Below, piece by piece: positions 10,474 to 22,100 of a DNA stretch of 64,000 nucleotides (the stretch's first letter is position 1; every line of letters begins with the position of its first letter). Below the pieces are notes generated by a model. It ran no database searches. It saw nothing but the letters and a program-made list of their open reading frames with translations, and had not been told where the DNA came from. Position numbers and translations under genes: made by a program. This DNA comes from Earliella scabrosa (lineage: Eukaryota; Basidiomycota; Agaricomycetes; Polyporales; Polyporaceae), in contig JABYQQ010000011.1 in NCBI GenBank assembly GCA_022605405.1, positions 744,001 through 808,000 on the forward strand, written 5' to 3'.

Positions 10474-11055
10474 ATGCAGCTCCTCAACTTTGTTCTTTCC
10501 GCCCTCCTCGTGAGCCAAGGTACGTCCAGATGCCCGTCCTGCGCGCATTGCTTGTCCAGGAAGCTGACTACCTGCATCTTGCCCGCCACAGTTTGCGCTC
10601 TCGCCATCGACCGACGTGACGAGGCCGGTGTCGTCGAGGTCGACGGAACCCCAGGCTGGAAGCGTGGTACGCCCGGTTGGAAGCGCGGTACGCCCGGTTG
10701 GAAGCGTGGTACGCCCGGTTGGAAGCGCGGGACCCCGGGCTGGAAGCGCGACCCCTCGCCGGAGCCGGCCACGCAGTCAGCGGTGCAGTCCTCGGCGGCA
10801 CCCGCAACCACGAAGATCTCCGCGCAGCCCACGAAGGGCTCGACCATCGACACGAAGGTCCCCGCGCAGCCGACCAAGGTGAACACCAAGCTCCCTCGCA
10901 AGGAGACCACGCCGATCCCGACCCCGAAGACGACGAAGCCGGTCTTGGACACGACGCTCCACTGGTCCACGAAGGGCACGTCCGCGAAGACCACGGGCAC
11001 GCCCCGGACGGCGCTGCCGCAGACGAGCGCATCCGTCGCCACTGCGCATCACTAG
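10474..11055 (+). CDS. Secreted Kex2-type repeat precursor with five GTPGWKR units
   Basis: Two exons, 10474-10519 and 10592-11055, joined over a 72-bp GT...AG intron (phase 1), give 169 residues. Residues 1-20 (MQLLNFVLSALLVSQVCALA) form a signal peptide. A dibasic site follows (IDRR, residues 21-24), then the spacer DEAGVVEVD. Residues 34-68 are five perfect tandem GTPGWKR heptapeptides, each ending in the Lys-Arg that Kex2-family proteases cleave after in the late Golgi. The remaining 101 residues are rich in Thr, Pro, Lys and Ser, with AQPTK twice. Inference: the precursor would release the short peptide GTPGW (after trimming of KR) in several copies, as known Kex2-processed repeat proteins do. 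No CaaX end is present, so it is not a classical basidiomycete mating pheromone. No UstY-like or other tailoring gene is next to it. Function unknown; a modified peptide or a signal are both possible. Confidence 0.82.
   Translation: MQLLNFVLSALLVSQGTSRCPSCAHCLSRKLTTCILPATVCALAIDRRDEAGVVEVDGTPGWKRGTPGWKRGTPGWKRGTPGWKRGTPGWKRDPSPEPATQSAVQSSAAPATTKISAQPTKGSTIDTKVPAQPTKVNTKLPRKETTPIPTPKTTKPVLDTTLHWSTKGTSAKTTGTPRTALPQTSASVATAHH
10645..10749 (+). repeat. Five 21-bp in-frame tandem repeats encoding GTPGWKR
   Basis: Units start at 10645, 10666, 10687, 10708 and 10729. Units 2-4 are nearly identical in DNA. Units 1 and 5 differ from them only at third codon positions (Gly, Thr, Pro, Gly, Arg codons), so the peptide is invariant while the DNA has drifted. 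Confidence 0.97.
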
Positions 11056-11581
11056 TTCACCCGCACGGTGGCGCGGAGCCCTCACGACCTCTTCCACGGA
11101 GCATCGCTTGTGGACGGTAGCATCAGAGCTCTGGGTTAGTTGGATGGTGAATAGTAGGCGATGGCGATGAGGGGATATGTATGGATGGTATTGCAAAGTC
11201 GGGCTGAAGTCCAACGGTAACGGTGCAGGCTCGTAGAATATCTATTGCTGATCCCAATATTCGGGCCATATCAGCTGTGGTGCACCATCGCCCATGCAAA
11301 CCACTCACGAATAGCTGAATAAGGACGAAGTTCCATATCGTCGAGGTCCAATCCGACACAGCCGGCTGCGGTCAACGTTGTCCACTTCGGGAGCAGGTTG
11401 CAGGTAACGCCCCTTGCCCGACCGGTCCATGCACACGCTCAAACTCTGAGTGATGATCTGAACCGCAGATGATACATTGAATATACTTCACGTACGACAA
11501 CAAGAAAACGATAGGAGAGAGCGCAGGAGATGGATACACAAGGATTGATCTGAAAGCGAACTGCGATCGACGGATTCGACT
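11056..11581. other. Intergenic, convergent 3' ends
   Basis: 3' regions of the repeat-peptide gene and of the SUMO gene. No additional gene seen. Confidence 0.6.
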
Positions 11582-12366
11582 TCACGCTGAGCCTCCAACC
11601 TCTGCAAAACACACAAGGAACATCAGCATGCGCCATGCGTGGCTCCCGATGAACGGCACGTACGTTCTACCATGACATCGATTGTGTCTGCAGTTAGAGT
11701 CGGGTCAGCATCTGAGCGCCGATGAGAAGATGGGCCACAAGACAGCGCACGCACCGTTGTCCTCCATTCCGAGCGATGCTGGTGTGTCATCGTCGCTGAT
11801 CCGCTCTCCGTCGTACAAGAACCTGCGCAAAGCGAAGCAACATGGGTCAGCGGAGAGAACTTCCCCCGAACCCAAGCGCCGGAGTCCCTGTCGCCAAACC
11901 TTGTTGCCGTCGTCCCCCCTGCCCTGGCAGACGGCCGACAGAGGATGGCGCGAGAGGAGGCGGAGACGGTGGCGCGTGCAGAGCGGGTGTAGATGTGTTG
12001 CAAGAGACACTCACCGGATACTGCTCACGTCCTTGCCGACCTTATTCGCGTATGCCCCTTGCAGCTTGCTCAACTTCGTATTACGCTTAATCTTGAAGAA
12101 CACCTCCTCGTTCGTCTGGGTCACAACCTGCATAACAACAAAGCACGACCACCGTCAGCCTGAGCCCCCCGCCGTCGCGCACAAGTGCAAGCAAGACCCA
12201 TTCGGCCAAGATGTAAGCCAAAAACCACCGAGACTCCGCTCGCAGCGCACGATGCATCTCGGTCAAGACTCAATGAGTGCGCACGTACCTTGATATTGAT
12301 GGGCGCGTTGGCGTCCTCCATCTTGGGCTGCTCGTCCTGAGCAGATCCTGGTTCTTGGTCGGCCAT
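11582..12366 (-). CDS. SUMO (ubiquitin-like modifier, Smt3 family)
   Basis: Small ubiquitin-like modifier that is conjugated to lysines of target proteins through its processed C-terminal diglycine. Five exons on the minus strand: 12289-12366, 12015-12127, 11755-11822, 11664-11687, 11582-11601. They sum to 303 nt, 100 residues, with phases consistent throughout. The acidic N-terminal tail MADQEPGSAQDEQ is followed by the ubiquitin fold: INIKV, NEEVFFKIKRNTKLSKLQGA, then FLYDGERI and the C-terminal DTIDVMVEQVGG. The chain ends GGSA, so the usual SUMO protease must remove two residues to expose GG. Length and motif order match Smt3/SUMO closely. The tiny fourth exon (24 nt) is easily missed by gene finders. 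Confidence 0.95.
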
Positions 12367-13586
12367 ATTATGTTTGTGCGCGTCGACGAGGAAGGACGGA
12401 TGGTTCTGCGAGTGGTTCGCGAAGAAAGAGATCTCACCCGCGCCCCTCCCCAGACCACAGGCGTCTAAGCACCCTCTTACGTAATAAGCCGTCGCTCCAA
12501 GGACTCTTTTCAATGCCCTCTTTCTTAAGTTTGGCCACCCTTTCAACTAAGTGTTCACAGAGACAGATCCAAGCCATAGTAGTGTAATTATGGAGAGCAC
12601 CGGCAAGCGGCATGATACATACGATCGACGTAGGTAGTTCGACAACAGCGCCGGACTCTCCTGGTCTACCATCACGGACCTCACCTGCCGTGCTGCATGT
12701 CAGAGAAGGCCACAAGTAATCAGAGGTGGGTGTACGTCTGTGTACGTACGGTACACACCGTCGTCACGACTCCGGGAAAGGAACCGGATGGCAGCGTCGA
12801 CCGTCGCCTTATCGAGGACATGTCAAGCAACCATGCCCAATGATAGACTTACACTGTGTAGCTCACCTGTGTGAAGACCTGGAGGATGGCGGTATCGTCG
12901 CACTAGGCCGGCGGATGCTGCGAACTCAGCACGGCCGCGCTTCATTCACCGGAGTACTCTCGCCCGGGCCTGTTGCTGGAGGGATCTCAAAGCACCGTGG
13001 GCCTGCGATGCTTCGTCGCATCCTCCGGACTGAAGTACTACACTTTGAACAGCTGCAGGAGAGTGAGCTTCCTATGATATCGGTCAGCGTGTTTCCACTT
13101 AGTAACGAACATTGGCGTGCACCAATTCGCCAGGAGTGCCATGAAGGCCATGGCTCCGAACCATGCAGGTATTCGGCGGGAACCTAGACGGATTGGGGAC
13201 TCGATGCTCCGAGGTCGTTGGGCCACATGTGTTTCTGGACGTGAAGCTCATCGTCAGTAAGTACGCGAGCACGTCGTAAGGCTAATTGTCGTACCTGTGA
13301 GGATTGACGTCACCCGTCCGCTGGGATAGAGTGGTAGCACGGACGGGGGTTGCGATTGCTCGCACCTGTCATCGCGACAAGCTCATTCCAAACGTACAAA
13401 ACCATAGGATTACAGCGCGAGCTACTGTAAAATAAAGATATCGATATCGGCAGTGATCGAGGGGGCAAGGGGGCTAGTCTGAAAGACCCTTCGGAGGGGA
13501 CACACTAACCTCGCACGTCCGAAAGAATAACCACAGACAACTCGTAACAGAGACGACACTCAGCGTCCAACCTCGAGGTGCCAGTA
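12367..13586. other. Intergenic region upstream of SUMO
   Basis: Contains the SUMO promoter side and the 3' side of the next minus-strand gene. A minus-strand frame at 13038-13226 has one hydrophobic segment but no ATG in frame at its 5' end; I leave it uncalled. Confidence 0.5.
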
Positions 13587-16500
13587 CTAATGTCCGTCCT
13601 TCCTCGAGAACCGCGCCAGCATCCGCCTCGCAGCGCTATACTCAGCGTCCTCGTCGCTCGAGTCCTGCCACGCGTCCCGCGCCCCGCTCGCCTCGATCCG
13701 CGTGCCCCATCCGCGCGGTGCGATGCTCCCGCCCCCCGGCGACGCCCACGGCGCGTGCCCCTCGTCCTCGTCCGTGTCCTCGATCGCCGGCGGCGTCGCG
13801 GAGAACGTCGGCGGCAGCGACATCCGCACGCTCTTCCGCCGCCGCGGAGGCTGGTCTGTGCCGCCCGCCGTCAGGATCGTCGAGCCCGTCGAATTCGACA
13901 CTTCGCTCCCGTGGCCGTCGGGCTGGGGGTGGGGTTGGGGAGAAGCAGGTTGAGGGTCGGGATGAGCGGCGGCGACGGGGATGGACGCAGGGGCGGACGA
14001 GGGTGCAAGTGGAAGATCGGCGGGAGATGGAGGCTCGTCATCCAAGACTTCGTGCCCGGTCTCGTACGAGGAGATGGACGATATGTCGCTCTCGCGCCGC
14101 TTCGACGGCGGCCGCAAAGATGGCTCTGCAGTGATGACCGGAGCAAAGACCGGAGTCGGAGCGGGCACTACGACGGGCTGAATGGGAGTGGCAGCTGGTA
14201 CCGCCTTTGCCAGTGGCGAAGGGGACGAACTGCCAGCCACGGACGGGAGTGCAGATGGATTCGGTGATGGCGTCCGGCTCGGGTTTCGCAACGCAGACCG
14301 GAGCGGCATCCTGCCCGGGGTTGGGAGGGGTTTCGACTGGCTGGTAGACGATGACGCGGGCAAGGGAAGAGACGGCGCGGAAACGGACGCCGACAGCAGG
14401 AGAGAGTTCCGATAATTGTTCTCATCTGCCTGCTGTCTGTTCGGGCTCTTCGGACGCTGGCGGCGGACAGGAGAGCCACTACGCGAAGGGGACTTGTCGG
14501 CGTGCGAGTTCACTGTCACAATGGGCAGCTCTCCGAGGCTCTCGCTGAGCGCGATATTGATGGGTCCGGGAGCTCGGGGCACGACCAGCAGGCGATTGGG
14601 GTCCTGCTTCAGCGCCGCTTCCTTGTTCATGCGCGAGATGCCTTCGACGATGCTCATCAGGCTCGGCTCGCCGGTCGTGAGCGTCGAGCGAGTAGGAGCG
14701 GGCGTGCCGGACGTCGACGCGGTGCGTTTATGGCTAGGAGCTGTCGACGGTCCTGCGGATTGCTGCACGTCCAGCGATGCCGTCCGTTTGCGTGGTAGGG
14801 AGTTCTGCCGTCCCAACGTGGATTGAGTGACCACCGTCGTTCGCGGCGGCGCGCTCGCAACGCTCACGATCGACTGCTTCGACAGCGATGAATTGCGGGA
14901 CAGCGATGTCCCACCTTCAGCCGCAAGGACCGCCGTCACTGCCGGAGCTTTCTTAACGCGCCCAGCATTCGACGGTCCCGCCACAGCGTTGCCGTTCCCT
15001 GCGCGATCGGCCAGCCTGACGGACCCACCGAAGCCGTCAACAGTCGCCCGTTTCGCAGTGTTCTTCTGCTTGCCCGACTTCGCCCGCGCCTTGCTGATCG
15101 ACTCCGTCACGGTGTCGCTCGCATAGCCCTTCTCCGTGTCTGTGACCTTGCGCGATGGCGACTGCGCCTGCACCGAGCTCCGCTTCGCCGACCGTTTCTT
15201 CAGCCGCATCTCGCTCTCTTCCATCGCGGCCCGTGTCCGGGGAGGCGTGTTGAGCACGACGGCCGGAGGAGACGCGGGTCCCGCGTAAGAGTGGGACAGC
15301 GCCTCGTCATCGGAGCTATCGGCCCCTCCACCCCGTCGGGCTGCTGCGAGATTCCTGTCGATCCGCGTCTGCCAGCCGGAGCGCAGTTTGGATGGCGATC
15401 CGTTCGGCGAGCCCTCCGCGTCGCCACGCGAGCCGCCAACGTGGAAGAGGGCAGCGAGACTGCCGAACACCGAGCCCGTCCGTCCACGCTTCTTCGAAGG
15501 CGAGTCTCCGCGGAGAGAATAGGAGGCAGGGAGTTGGCTGTCGCTTGGCAAGCCCTTTGGACCCCGAACGGAGAAGGAGACGTGCCGGGACGGAGGTGCG
15601 GGAGGAGGGGTCGTCTTCGCTCTCGGCTTCGGCTTGCCCTTGCTGAACCGCGGGTTCTCGTGCACTTCGACAGGTACATCTTCCTCCTCGGCACTGCTCC
15701 CGCCGGCTTCCTCCATGATGGTAGGGTGTGCTGTTCCGTTCGGAACCACAAACTCGGAGATGGAATGTGCAGGGGGTATCTGGAGGGTATACGGCTTGGG
15801 CGGTGTGGGAATAGGTGGAGGTGACGGGGCTCGCCAAGTAGGGTCGGTGACCGAAGTGGGTGGTGATGAATGGCCGATTTGAGAGGCGGACTGAGATGGT
15901 GCTATAGAGGACACGTCAGAGGGAGGTCTATCATACTGAGGCAGCGGTTTATGGTGCATGTATGGGTGCATCGAAGGGCTCCCTGCAAGGCATAGACGTT
16001 AGTTCATCCATGAATCAAACCCATTCGAAAGCGATCCAACTGCAGGCACGGAACCAAATATTACTCCGATGCATCCATACTGCGAAGCTGGGAAGCAAAT
16101 GTGAATGTATACAGGACGTACCGTGGCCATTGGGCATGTCCAACGTCTCCAAAGCGCGGATGCCCTCCTTGCCCATCTCGCCCCACACCCAACCGCACTC
16201 TACCATTGCCTTGCACCGTGCCTGCAGCCCAACCCTGATCGTCTGCGAGCGTAACGCGTACAGTTCCTGCTCCTTCGCGGCGAGGTGAGCTTCACAGGCT
16301 TGCAGCTCGGCTTGGGCAGCAGACATCTTCTGTCCGACCTGGACCTCGGGTTTGGGGATGCTCAGCGAAGAACCAGAGGGGGAGCTGCCGATGATGGAGT
16401 CGCGGGTGGGTTTTTGCTGCTTGGTCGCCTTGATGAGACGTGTCACCCTGCGCACGAGCAGAGCATCCGCACGTTCAGCGTGCCAGCAGGATTGCCACAC

Positions 16501-16819
16501 AGTGCAAGACTCACAAGATTTCCCGGTCGCGCATGATGTTCCCGACGTCCTCCTCCATCGTCTTCAAGGCCTTGAGCTGCTCCTGCCATCGCTCCACCGC
16601 GGCTGCATAGTTGCGCAGCGCGTCATCCGCCCCGGCCAGGGCTCCGGCAACAGCAATGATAACCTGTGAGGTGGGAGGCGCAGAGGCGGCGGCATATGCA
16701 GAGAACGAGGCGAGCGAGGCTTGGGAGTAGTCGAGGAGGATGGAGAGATGTTTTGAGTAGTCCTTCTCGTGGCTGAGAAGGTTGGTGAGCAGTCGAGAGT
16801 CCGCCGGCCGATGCACCAT
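13587..16819 (-). CDS. I-BAR-like N-terminal domain, long Ser/Pro-rich tail
   Basis: Three exons (16515-16819, 16122-16447, 13587-15982) join in frame to 1008 residues. The first about 200 residues are helical: LTNLLSHEKDYSKHLSILLD, then MEEDVGNIMRDREIL and VTRLIKATKQQ, and a later coiled stretch with QACEAHLAAKEQELYALRS. This resembles the IMD/I-BAR-like N-terminal region of fungal Ivy1-type proteins, which bind membrane lipids; that match rests on pattern only. The last 790 residues are disordered, rich in Ser, Pro, Arg, with many SPSR/SP sites and acidic clusters, ending RFSRKDGH. The start at 16819 is the first ATG of the open frame; an upstream exon cannot be excluded. Exact function unknown. 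Confidence 0.75.
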
Positions 16820-17591
16820 GCGAGTTAGGCCGTTCGTGCACTAACTTTCCTGGATGGGTTCGTGTGGTACCCAACCGTGCGCGGCCAAAGGGTGCCTTAC
16901 ACGCTCAAGTGTGCGCTGGGAGCCTGGGATGGTGGGGTGTTGAGGTACCGTTGCGAGTGCTAAGTGTTGAAGCGATTCGTAGACCGAGGGCTTAGATTGT
17001 CCTATAGCGCAGGATACTAGCTGAACAAATGTGAAGAAGCAGGAGCAGAGAGGCGGAGGTTTGTGTTAAAGAGAGGATAAGGTGAGCCAAGCGCCTGAAG
17101 CGCGGTACTGAGCGTTATGTAAACGCATGCTTCCGCATTTGCGATCGGCGAGGACGGTTGTACACCGGAAGCGTGATGATATACGAGAGCGTTGCGGTAG
17201 CTGCGGGAAACGGAGCTGATTTGTGGTGGTAAAGTGAGGTAGTACGTAGGTCTCAAGTATTTTATGTGATGGGAAGGTGGACATGAGGGGCAGGAGGAAA
17301 CACAGATGCTCGCAAGTAACCGGTCTGAACATGCCCTCGCGGAGTGCACGCCAGTCTATTGTTGAAGAATCTCAGGAGTCCGACCAAGCACGCGAAGAGG
17401 TGCGCGATGCGTAGCGTATGTACCTTGACTCTGTCGACCACGAAGGCAAGCATAATGGGAGGAAATGCACTGAGGGAAAGTGTACAGTATAAGTATGGGT
17501 ATCCAAAAGCTCGGACCGCCTTAGGACAGAACCATCGGTCTGCCCTCAGACGGTATGTAGACCAGTGAAGAGATCACGGGAATTCGGTGTC
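16820..17591. other. Intergenic
   Basis: Upstream region of the Ser/Pro-rich gene. Short overlapping ORFs only; nothing supported. Confidence 0.5.
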
Positions 17592-18165
17592 TCATGCACT
17601 CAAGTCGTGTCGTTGATCGTAGTCGTCATCCGTTATCAGCCCTCGCCCGAAGTCGACAATGGTCCAGGTACCATCCTGCATTCGTAGAACAGTGCGGGGT
17701 GCGAGATCGCCGTGACAAACTCCCCGCGCATGCGGCTGCTTGACGGCTGTTTGCAGGTCAGTTCTGCGTACAAGTGTCAGAAACGCCGCTTGCGAACGAG
17801 AACGGACGTCCAACCTGTCGCGATCGTCCAATGCCTCCCGTACTGCGTCTCCGGGCTCGAAAGAGAGTACCAGCGCAAGCATCGGCGTCGGACCAGTTTG
17901 CACGTTCTCCTTGATTAGCGTGGGATTCGCATTCTGTCCGACAGCGTAGTGCCGACCTGAGACAGATGAGTGTAGACGGTAGCCTCTTGTCGTAGCTCCT
18001 TGTGACCAAGAGAGGTAAATGCAAGCTTCACCGCAAGGAAATCTATGCCCTTCGACATATCGTCCGCAAAGCAACCAAGGGCACCCAGGGTGTCGTCGTC
18101 GCCACCTGAGCTACCAACTTTGGTATCGTCGTACAGACTCGTACTGCTTGACCTTGACCTGAATC
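17592..18165 (-). pseudogene. Broken kinase-domain copy
   Basis: The minus strand carries a partial protein-kinase-like domain in pieces. One frame reads GIDFLAVKLAFTSLGHKEL (VAIK-type Lys) on to RMRIPR and then hits TAA at about 17914. A second frame resumes with TPMLALVLSFEPGDAVREAL, and, after a 51-bp in-frame intron-like segment, HARGVCHGDLAPRTVL and TIVDFGRG, ending DLSA at 17592. Its relative at 31.3-34.5 kb has the same order without a break (KLALSPRG, RIPRCFGLFREVV, TPMVALVLSYEPG, HARGVSHRDLKPKNVL). About ten residues after RIPR are missing here and another frame change lies further upstream. Unlike the intact gene, this copy keeps DFG. Best read as a pseudogene of a former tandem or dispersed duplicate. 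Confidence 0.75.
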
Positions 18166-19139
18166 ATATGAAGTCGCGTTATCAGATAATGTCCTTCCCA
18201 TTCGCAGGAGCAGGAAAGCTGCCAATTATCGGTTTTTTGGAGGCTGACGACACTGGATGAGCAGTTTCCGACGAGAGGCGAGGTCAACACTTACCAGGAG
18301 CTCCGGAATATGGGTCATCATGTTGGCATTGCTGGATTCCGAGTCGACGGATTGGCAGCAAAGACGGAAGGTGAAGCAGCAGAGCGTTGAACGTTGAAGA
18401 TTCAAGTTCAAATTTGAGTGTGCCCCTAACTGAGGCTTGAGGGGCGCTAACTGTACGTTAGGCGCCAGCATTTGTATCTGCAGGCAGCAGGCCAGCATGA
18501 GCACTGAGGGTAATCTGCAGAAATCTCACCTCCAAGATCCCGCTGATGGAGTCTTCAGCAAACGACGCTGTTGCGCTCTTCGATGCGGCTTAAGCGTGAA
18601 GAAGTAACTGTTGATTATTATGATTTTACGGAACGGCAGCCATCCAGCGAGGGCCAGTCAGTATCCACAACAAACATGACAATAGCCGCGAACCGCTGGA
18701 GCACAACAGATGGACGGTATGGAGGGTGTCGCGTAACGTATCGTAAGGGAGGAGCAAGGTGGGGTGAGGGCGGGTGTACTTTCAACAGTGTTTTACATCG
18801 TATAGAGGGCAGCGGGCGGAAGAAGGCAGGGGAGGGGCACGGGGTGAAGGAAGACGGCGGATGGGCGGGGAAGGGGAAGGCGAGAAGGGTGGTGGGACAC
18901 TATGCAACAGCGCAGCAAACGAATTGATGCTCTAGGAGGAGGGTTGAGATATGCAAAATAGATGTAAGTATAAACAAGTGAAGCGGCGAATAAATGGGGT
19001 GAGCGTGCGGCGCAACAAATAGCCATGGCGGAGCAGCTTGACGACTCGCGCAAGCCAATGTCTTTAGCCAAGAACAGTCCAGGTGTCGTGTCGAGGTCGT
19101 GTCGAGGTCCAAGAAACAGTCGGATAGCGGGCGAAGAGC
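18166..19139. other. Intergenic
   Basis: Between the kinase relic and the membrane-protein gene. Purine-rich around 18740-18900, with no coding or repeat structure that I can support. Confidence 0.5.
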
Positions 19140-22100
19140 CTACATGGGATGCCAGTCGGTGCCGTGCGTGTAGTGCTCCATTGTGTCCCAGGTGCGTCGA
19201 GTCTGCCCAGAGCTGCTCGTCGTGTCCTCCCGCGTCGTCGGCGCAGTGATGAAAGACTGCGGTGCAGTGCTCAAGTCAGGCCGACTCTCAAGCGCGGGCA
19301 CGGCCAACGTCTCCCTCCCAGCGATCGGTACACCTCCCCGCTCAGTCTGCAAGCTGACCTCAGAGGGATGCTCCGACGGCGCGGAGCGGGACATAGTCGA
19401 CGGTGCGGTGTGCAGCTCCTGAGACGAGCTGTTCGACGTCTCGCCTGGCTGCTGAGCTTGGGACTGCGGGCGCGGCACGGGCACCTGCGTCTCCGATTCC
19501 GCGATGTCCTCCATGTCGTGCACGCCCTCCTCGGCGCGCCACTGCTCGCGCAGCGGGTGGCCAAAGGTGTGGTTCTCCGGGCTGCTGAGCACCGCCTCGG
19601 ACGACGTCGACGCGTACGGCGAGTCCGCCAGGCGCACGAGCGAGTTCGTCCGCGAGCGCACGAGGTCGATCGACGAGCGCGACGCGGCGCCGATGGACTG
19701 GATGAGCGACTGCGTGCGCGAGCGCGCGACCTCCGAGAGCGACGTTCCCGAGTTGGTGCGAGAGCGCGAGTGCGACCGAGACGGGCCCGAGTGCGACCGC
19801 GACCCGTTCGAGCGACGGCGATGGCGGAGGTTGGCGAGCGACGCACGTGGGCTCGGTGCGGCAGACAGCAGGCCCACGCTGTCCTGGCGTTCAGCTTCCT
19901 CGATCGAACCTTCTGCCTCGGGGACGTCCATGAGGGATTCGTCGTGCTCGTCTTCGTCGTCGGACTCGAACGAGCCAATCGGAATGGGCCCGAAGCTCGT
20001 GGACGGGTCAGTCGCCATGCTCTCTGTGCGTGTCCGGGCGCGTGGCCTGCCGCCTGGGAACGCGACCGGAGAGGGGGAGCCTGGGGATGGCGGCACTGGG
20101 ACTGGGACTGTTCCTGCTCTCGCTCTTCTCGGTACCTGCTGAGCCTGTGGATGCCTGGGAGGCATGGGAATCAAGCTCCCGCTGAAGCTCGAATGCATGG
20201 GGCTCGCGTTCGAGCTCGTGTTCGACCTAGGTGAGTGCGAATCCGTCGACTCCACGTTTCCTGTTGACTGCGTCGACCGCGAGTGGCGGGTGGAACGGGA
20301 TTGCGTGGACCGCGACTGTGTCGAGTACGGCGTGGAGTGCGTCTGCGGGCTCATGTGCGATGCTGACGACACGCTTCCGCGAGGACGGCGGAACGTGAAC
20401 GGGTAGCGAGATACGACGGGGCGACCTAAGCTGGACATCGATCCAGAGGTGCGTCTCTCAGAGGACGGCACCTCACTCTCTTCCTCCTCTTCCTCGACCC
20501 CCTCTTCCTCTTCCTCCTCCTCTTCTTCCTCTTCATCGCCGGTCTGATGCGCTCGCTCGCCTTCTATGGGCACCTCCTTCTCCTCGATGGCAGGCGATGG
20601 CGGGAACGGAACCACATCCTCCGAGGAGACCTGAGCGTCACGGCCAGTGAACGGATAGGGCAGTTTCATCAACGGTCCTGATGGGTCGGCGCCCTGCTTC
20701 TCTCGCTGCTGCACAGCAGGGATAGGCGGGATGATGTTCGAAAGCTCGGCTGGCGATTTAGCCTTCGCGACAGCCACTTCCTCGAGTTCAGGAGTGTGCC
20801 TCGGGCTCTCGAACAGGTCATCCGAAAGCACGCCGCGCCGAGCAGGATGAGGGCCCGAGTGGAGTCCGACTGCAGCGAAGATGCGCTCAATGCCTTCAAT
20901 GGGGGCTGGCGCCTCCTGCGGCTCTTGCCCTTTGGCCTTCTCGCCCAACGCGGACTCCGGACGCGGCGGTTTGTTCGTGAGACAGAAGTCGTATGCGTCT
21001 TTGATGCGTAAGATCGTGCACTCCTTCCAAGACCAGGGGAGCGTGTCAAAGTCGGAGACGTTGTCGTTAATCGCGGCAGCTGCTTTCTCCGCGTCCTCTT
21101 CCTCCCAACGGTATCGCGGCCCACAGAGACCGGCACAGCCTTGTCCGCTGAGGATCCAGAGACCGATCCTGGACAACGATAGCATTAGAACGCTAGTCTG
21201 GCAATTCATCAGAGATGACGCACCAGCTGATCAAGAGAACCAGGATCCGCCATGCTGTCCATGCAGCGTTGGCGATGAGCACACCTCGGGCGTAGCTCGT
21301 CAAGGTTCCATCAGACGGCCGGAAGAAGGTCCCGTCTCTGCGGCTGATGCCAGCATCTGCGAGCGCAACGGCGCCCGGTTCGGGAGAGGAGAATGCGAAG
21401 AGCAGGGCCATGCACAATGCCGCACGCGGCATCAAGAGCGCGACCGTCGGCAGGTTCTGCGAGTAGAAGTAGAACGTTTCGGCGAGGCCATCCACGAGGC
21501 TGCCGTGCTCGCCCACGAAGGCGGAGCTCCGGATATAGTACATGAAACAGAAGTTCACGTAGGAAGACATCGCGGCGAAGTTGAACGCGGAAGAAGAGAA
21601 GTAGATGGGCAGGATCAAGGGGCGTCCTAGAAGCATCATTTCAGCTCGACTGTGCGTGTCAAACAAGATTGGGAAGAGCGACTCACGGACTCGCCATCGG
21701 CGAACGAAGGAGTAGATGACCTCGTACACAATGAAAACCACGAAAATCCAAGCGAACCAGCACGCGATGTATGCAGCTGCAGCCAAGGCCCAGTTGCGAC
21801 CAGAGCCCGGTACGCCGGGTGCCTCAGGGTTTGGAAACCGGGCAACTCTGCGCGCAAGATGTGAACATACAGCGATGCGACAGCTGACAGACACTTACGA
21901 GAGCAGTATGAATACAGCGTTGAAGTCGAAGAAGGTTTGAAGAGGGATGTGCGCGAAGACGAAGAGAGGGAACAAATAGTACCACAGGCGCATCTTCCAG
22001 GACGGGTTATGGAGCAGGTCGAGCTTTAGCGCGGGGGTTTTGAACCTTGGTCGCGGAAGCTGTCCTTCTCCGCCCGCTGACGCGGAGAACAGCGTCGGTG

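Noticed and set aside
10474..11055. Classical basidiomycete mating pheromone precursor
   Set aside because: Those end in a CaaX farnesylation box; this protein ends in ATAHH and has a signal peptide, which CaaX pheromone precursors lack.
13038..13226. Minus-strand frame with one hydrophobic span, possible small membrane protein
   Set aside because: No in-frame ATG at its 5' end and no convincing splice partner; composition alone is too weak.
13578..14267. Long plus-strand ORFs opposite the Ser/Pro-rich gene (also at 19149-20234 and 24127-24777)
   Set aside because: They are antisense shadows produced by high GC and biased codon use of the real minus-strand genes.
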